Origin: Icerya purchasi
Lineage: Eukaryota > Arthropoda > Insecta > Hemiptera > Monophlebidae
Assembly (NCBI GenBank): GCA_039619475.1
Contig: CM077115.1
Span: 105,994,393-106,058,392 of the forward strand
Direction of reading: 5' to 3'
DNA length: 64,000 nucleotides
Numbering within the stretch: position 1 is the first letter of the stretch; the number at the start of each line of letters is the position of its first letter. The translations under genes and the position numbers were made by a program. Below are positions 62,131-64,000 of this stretch, one piece after another. The notes under the pieces were generated by a model. The model was not told where the DNA came from and ran no database searches. It saw nothing but the letters and a program-made list of their open reading frames with translations.

Positions 62131-63877
62131 ATAATTTTTTAACCAGAATTTTTTAATTTTAAGAATGAGCTCCTGCGTTTCATTTTATATTTTGAATTTC
62201 ACTTTTAGAAGGTTACCCCGTGATGAGCGATGAATTTTTTAAGGGTGATTTTTGAGGTCGTTTTAAATTCCACATTATACATTCTCGACAGTGTTTCTAG
62301 TTTTTTTGCCGCCCCCGCGATAATCGCTTTAAGTTATAGATACTGCCTTAAAGGGAATTTTAATTGTAACTTATACAATCCAGTTTCGAAGTTTATAAGT
62401 CGAACCGTTCCCGACGTTTGTAAAAACCATCTCATTAGGATTCCCCGTACATTATTTTAGTACGGAATCCTAAAAAAACACGCCTAGCGCTTAATAATGT
62501 TTGAACTAATTTTTATTTTTACAAAAAAAAAATATTTTTGTAACATATCAAAGTGAAAAAAAAAACACCTCCTATGAGTACTGTTGTCGCGTTTTTCTGA
62601 TACCGAACAAGCATTTTATTTCTGAAACACTACTTTTTTTTTTTTTTTTAACTCCGAGATAAGAAACTGAATTTAAAAAACACAATATATGATTACAGCA
62701 TTATTGTTGAAATGGTTTTTTCAAAATTACCGTATGATGGTAAATATACGATATTACAAACGTTTTCAAATTACTGAATGTGAATTTTATAAAAGTTTAC
62801 GTTGCACTTTGGTAAATTAAATATGTTACGGAGAAATTAGAGTACGGAATAAGGGTAAAATTTTTCTGCAGATGACTTACCTTTTACACCTAAAAAAAAT
62901 CTGTCTCTATACCTGAACATAGCGCGTGCCCAATGTGTCCGAGCCAACGTGATTCCGAAAATGTACGTGCCCGTAACGGAACTGAATTTAAACGGCGGGA
63001 GAGCTGTCGACTTAAATTAAATTGGATCACGTTGCATAACACCGTCGTCACTGTATAAAGTTCTATACAATTTTTATGCGTCCATAATCGCTTTAACGCT
63101 GAAAATATGCGTAATCATAACGATTAGTAATGATTAACAGGAATTAAAGACGAACAGATTTCGGACGTATTCAAAAATACGATTAGGCTAAATGTCACGA
63201 TATCTTTTTTTCTCATAACCGATATAATTGGTTACGTCAACTATAGCGACACAACTGCATGAACCAGATTTGAATAGTAACGCAATTTTTAAACATTGCA
63301 GTAAAAATAACGATTACTTCGGAAAATATCTGTGTTACACTTTAGTTTTTTTTTTTTTTTTGATCAGCGTTATACAAATTTTCTATCACTGATCTATTTT
63401 TGTTCGTAGTTAGAAAAAAAAGAAAAAAAAAAGAATTAATTTAATTATAATAAATAAAATTTCGATGATTATTAAAATAATTTCGATTTAATATTTCGGT
63501 ACAGAAATTTAACTTACCAGAGGCACTCGAAACGGACGAAGCTGCGGGACTTCAGATGTAACTGATTTAAGGGTATAGGAAAAAATAGTAATCTCACATT
63601 TAAATATTCGAATTTACGAGCATACATGCAAGAAAGAAAAAAAAAGTATATTGAAAAGTAAAAATAAATATATTTCAAAATAAGTATAAATTTACTTCAA
63701 AATAAGTTTTGGGTGTATTCTGTGCTGTTAGCTGATGATGGGCTATGTAAATTGAGGTATTTATTTTAATTTAAAGCGAATTTTTATTCATTTTAGGTTT
63801 GTTATTTAAGGAATTTATTTTATATTTGTCAATTTGAACAAACGGGCTATGGATCTAACATCATTTAAAAATGAAAG
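62131..63877. other. Upstream intron with possible small exons
   Basis: AT-rich. On the minus strand a 44-nt interval at 63518-63561 is bounded by a strong acceptor (CCTATACCCTTAAATCAG) and a consensus donor (CTG|GTAAGT). Another good donor (AAAAG|GTAAGT) sits with its last exon base at 62881. Neither leads into the lola exons in the shared phase without a stop, so they are noted only as candidates. Confidence 0.4.

Positions 63878-63915
<38 letters not shown>
63878..63915. repeat. (TA)n microsatellite
   Basis: Directly visible TA run near the right edge. Confidence 0.95.
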
Positions 63916-63920
<5 letters not shown>

Positions 63921-63927
63921 CGGATTT

Positions 63928-64000
63928 CGTGTCTTTGAGGTCCCTTTTAAGGGCGCTATTTGATACGACTTTCGTGTCTTTGAGGTCACTTTTTACGGGC
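63928..64000. repeat. Start of a tandem or interspersed repeat at the window edge
   Basis: TTCGTGTCTTTGAGGTC occurs twice about 46 bases apart, each followed by an ACTTTT/CCTTTT block and GGGC. The array is cut by the window end. Confidence 0.6.

Overview
This window is animal DNA, almost certainly from an insect. It is AT-rich, full of microsatellites and decayed transposons, and has no bacterial-style gene packing. All recognisable host coding sequence is on the minus strand. It matches one architecture: the variable 3' part of the BTB/zinc-finger gene longitudinals lacking (lola). The very large introns and repeat load fit a big hemimetabolous (perhaps hemipteran) genome, but the species is inferred only weakly.

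I find 15 intact alternative terminal exons on the minus strand, at 61284-61462, 53936-54183, 49862-50100, 48263-48507, 45734-45966, 40580-40818, 39288-39517, 33169-33401, 32009-32241, 30461-30657, 27873-28795, 22062-22357, 19579-21284, 15174-15460 and 9898-10136. There is also one dead copy at 42265-42475. Each intact exon starts at an AG acceptor, opens with exactly two bases that complete a split codon (phase-1 intron), and ends at its own stop codon. Twelve encode the lola pair: a C-x3-C-x12-H-x4-C finger, a 7-residue linker, then a C-x2-C-x12-H-x4-H finger. Three (61284, 30461, 27873) keep only the second finger. Several exons lack a usable start codon, as expected of 3' exons spliced to a shared 5' part. 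That shared part, with the BTB/POZ domain, is not in the window and should lie beyond base 64000. Each exon would give the same BTB protein a different DNA-binding tail. The four base-contact positions of the C2H2 finger differ in all 15.

Layout: 1-9.9 kb holds no host exon. It has a mariner relic (1241-2147), a 240-bp AAT repeat and AT-rich DNA. From 9.9 to 30 kb the exons are more divergent, including two long low-complexity ones (19579-21284 and 27873-28795), with an R1/I-like retrotransposon relic, two pogo-like MITEs and a mariner foldback between them. From 30 to 46 kb lies a family of close relatives sharing AAG acceptors and a common N-terminal linker, including a 1.16-kb tandem duplication (32009/33169) and the dead exon. 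From 46 to 64 kb there are four more exons, a head-to-head pair of tRNA-derived SINEs, several dispersed repeats and a few weak candidate small exons. The rest is intron or flanking DNA with no coding signal I can support.
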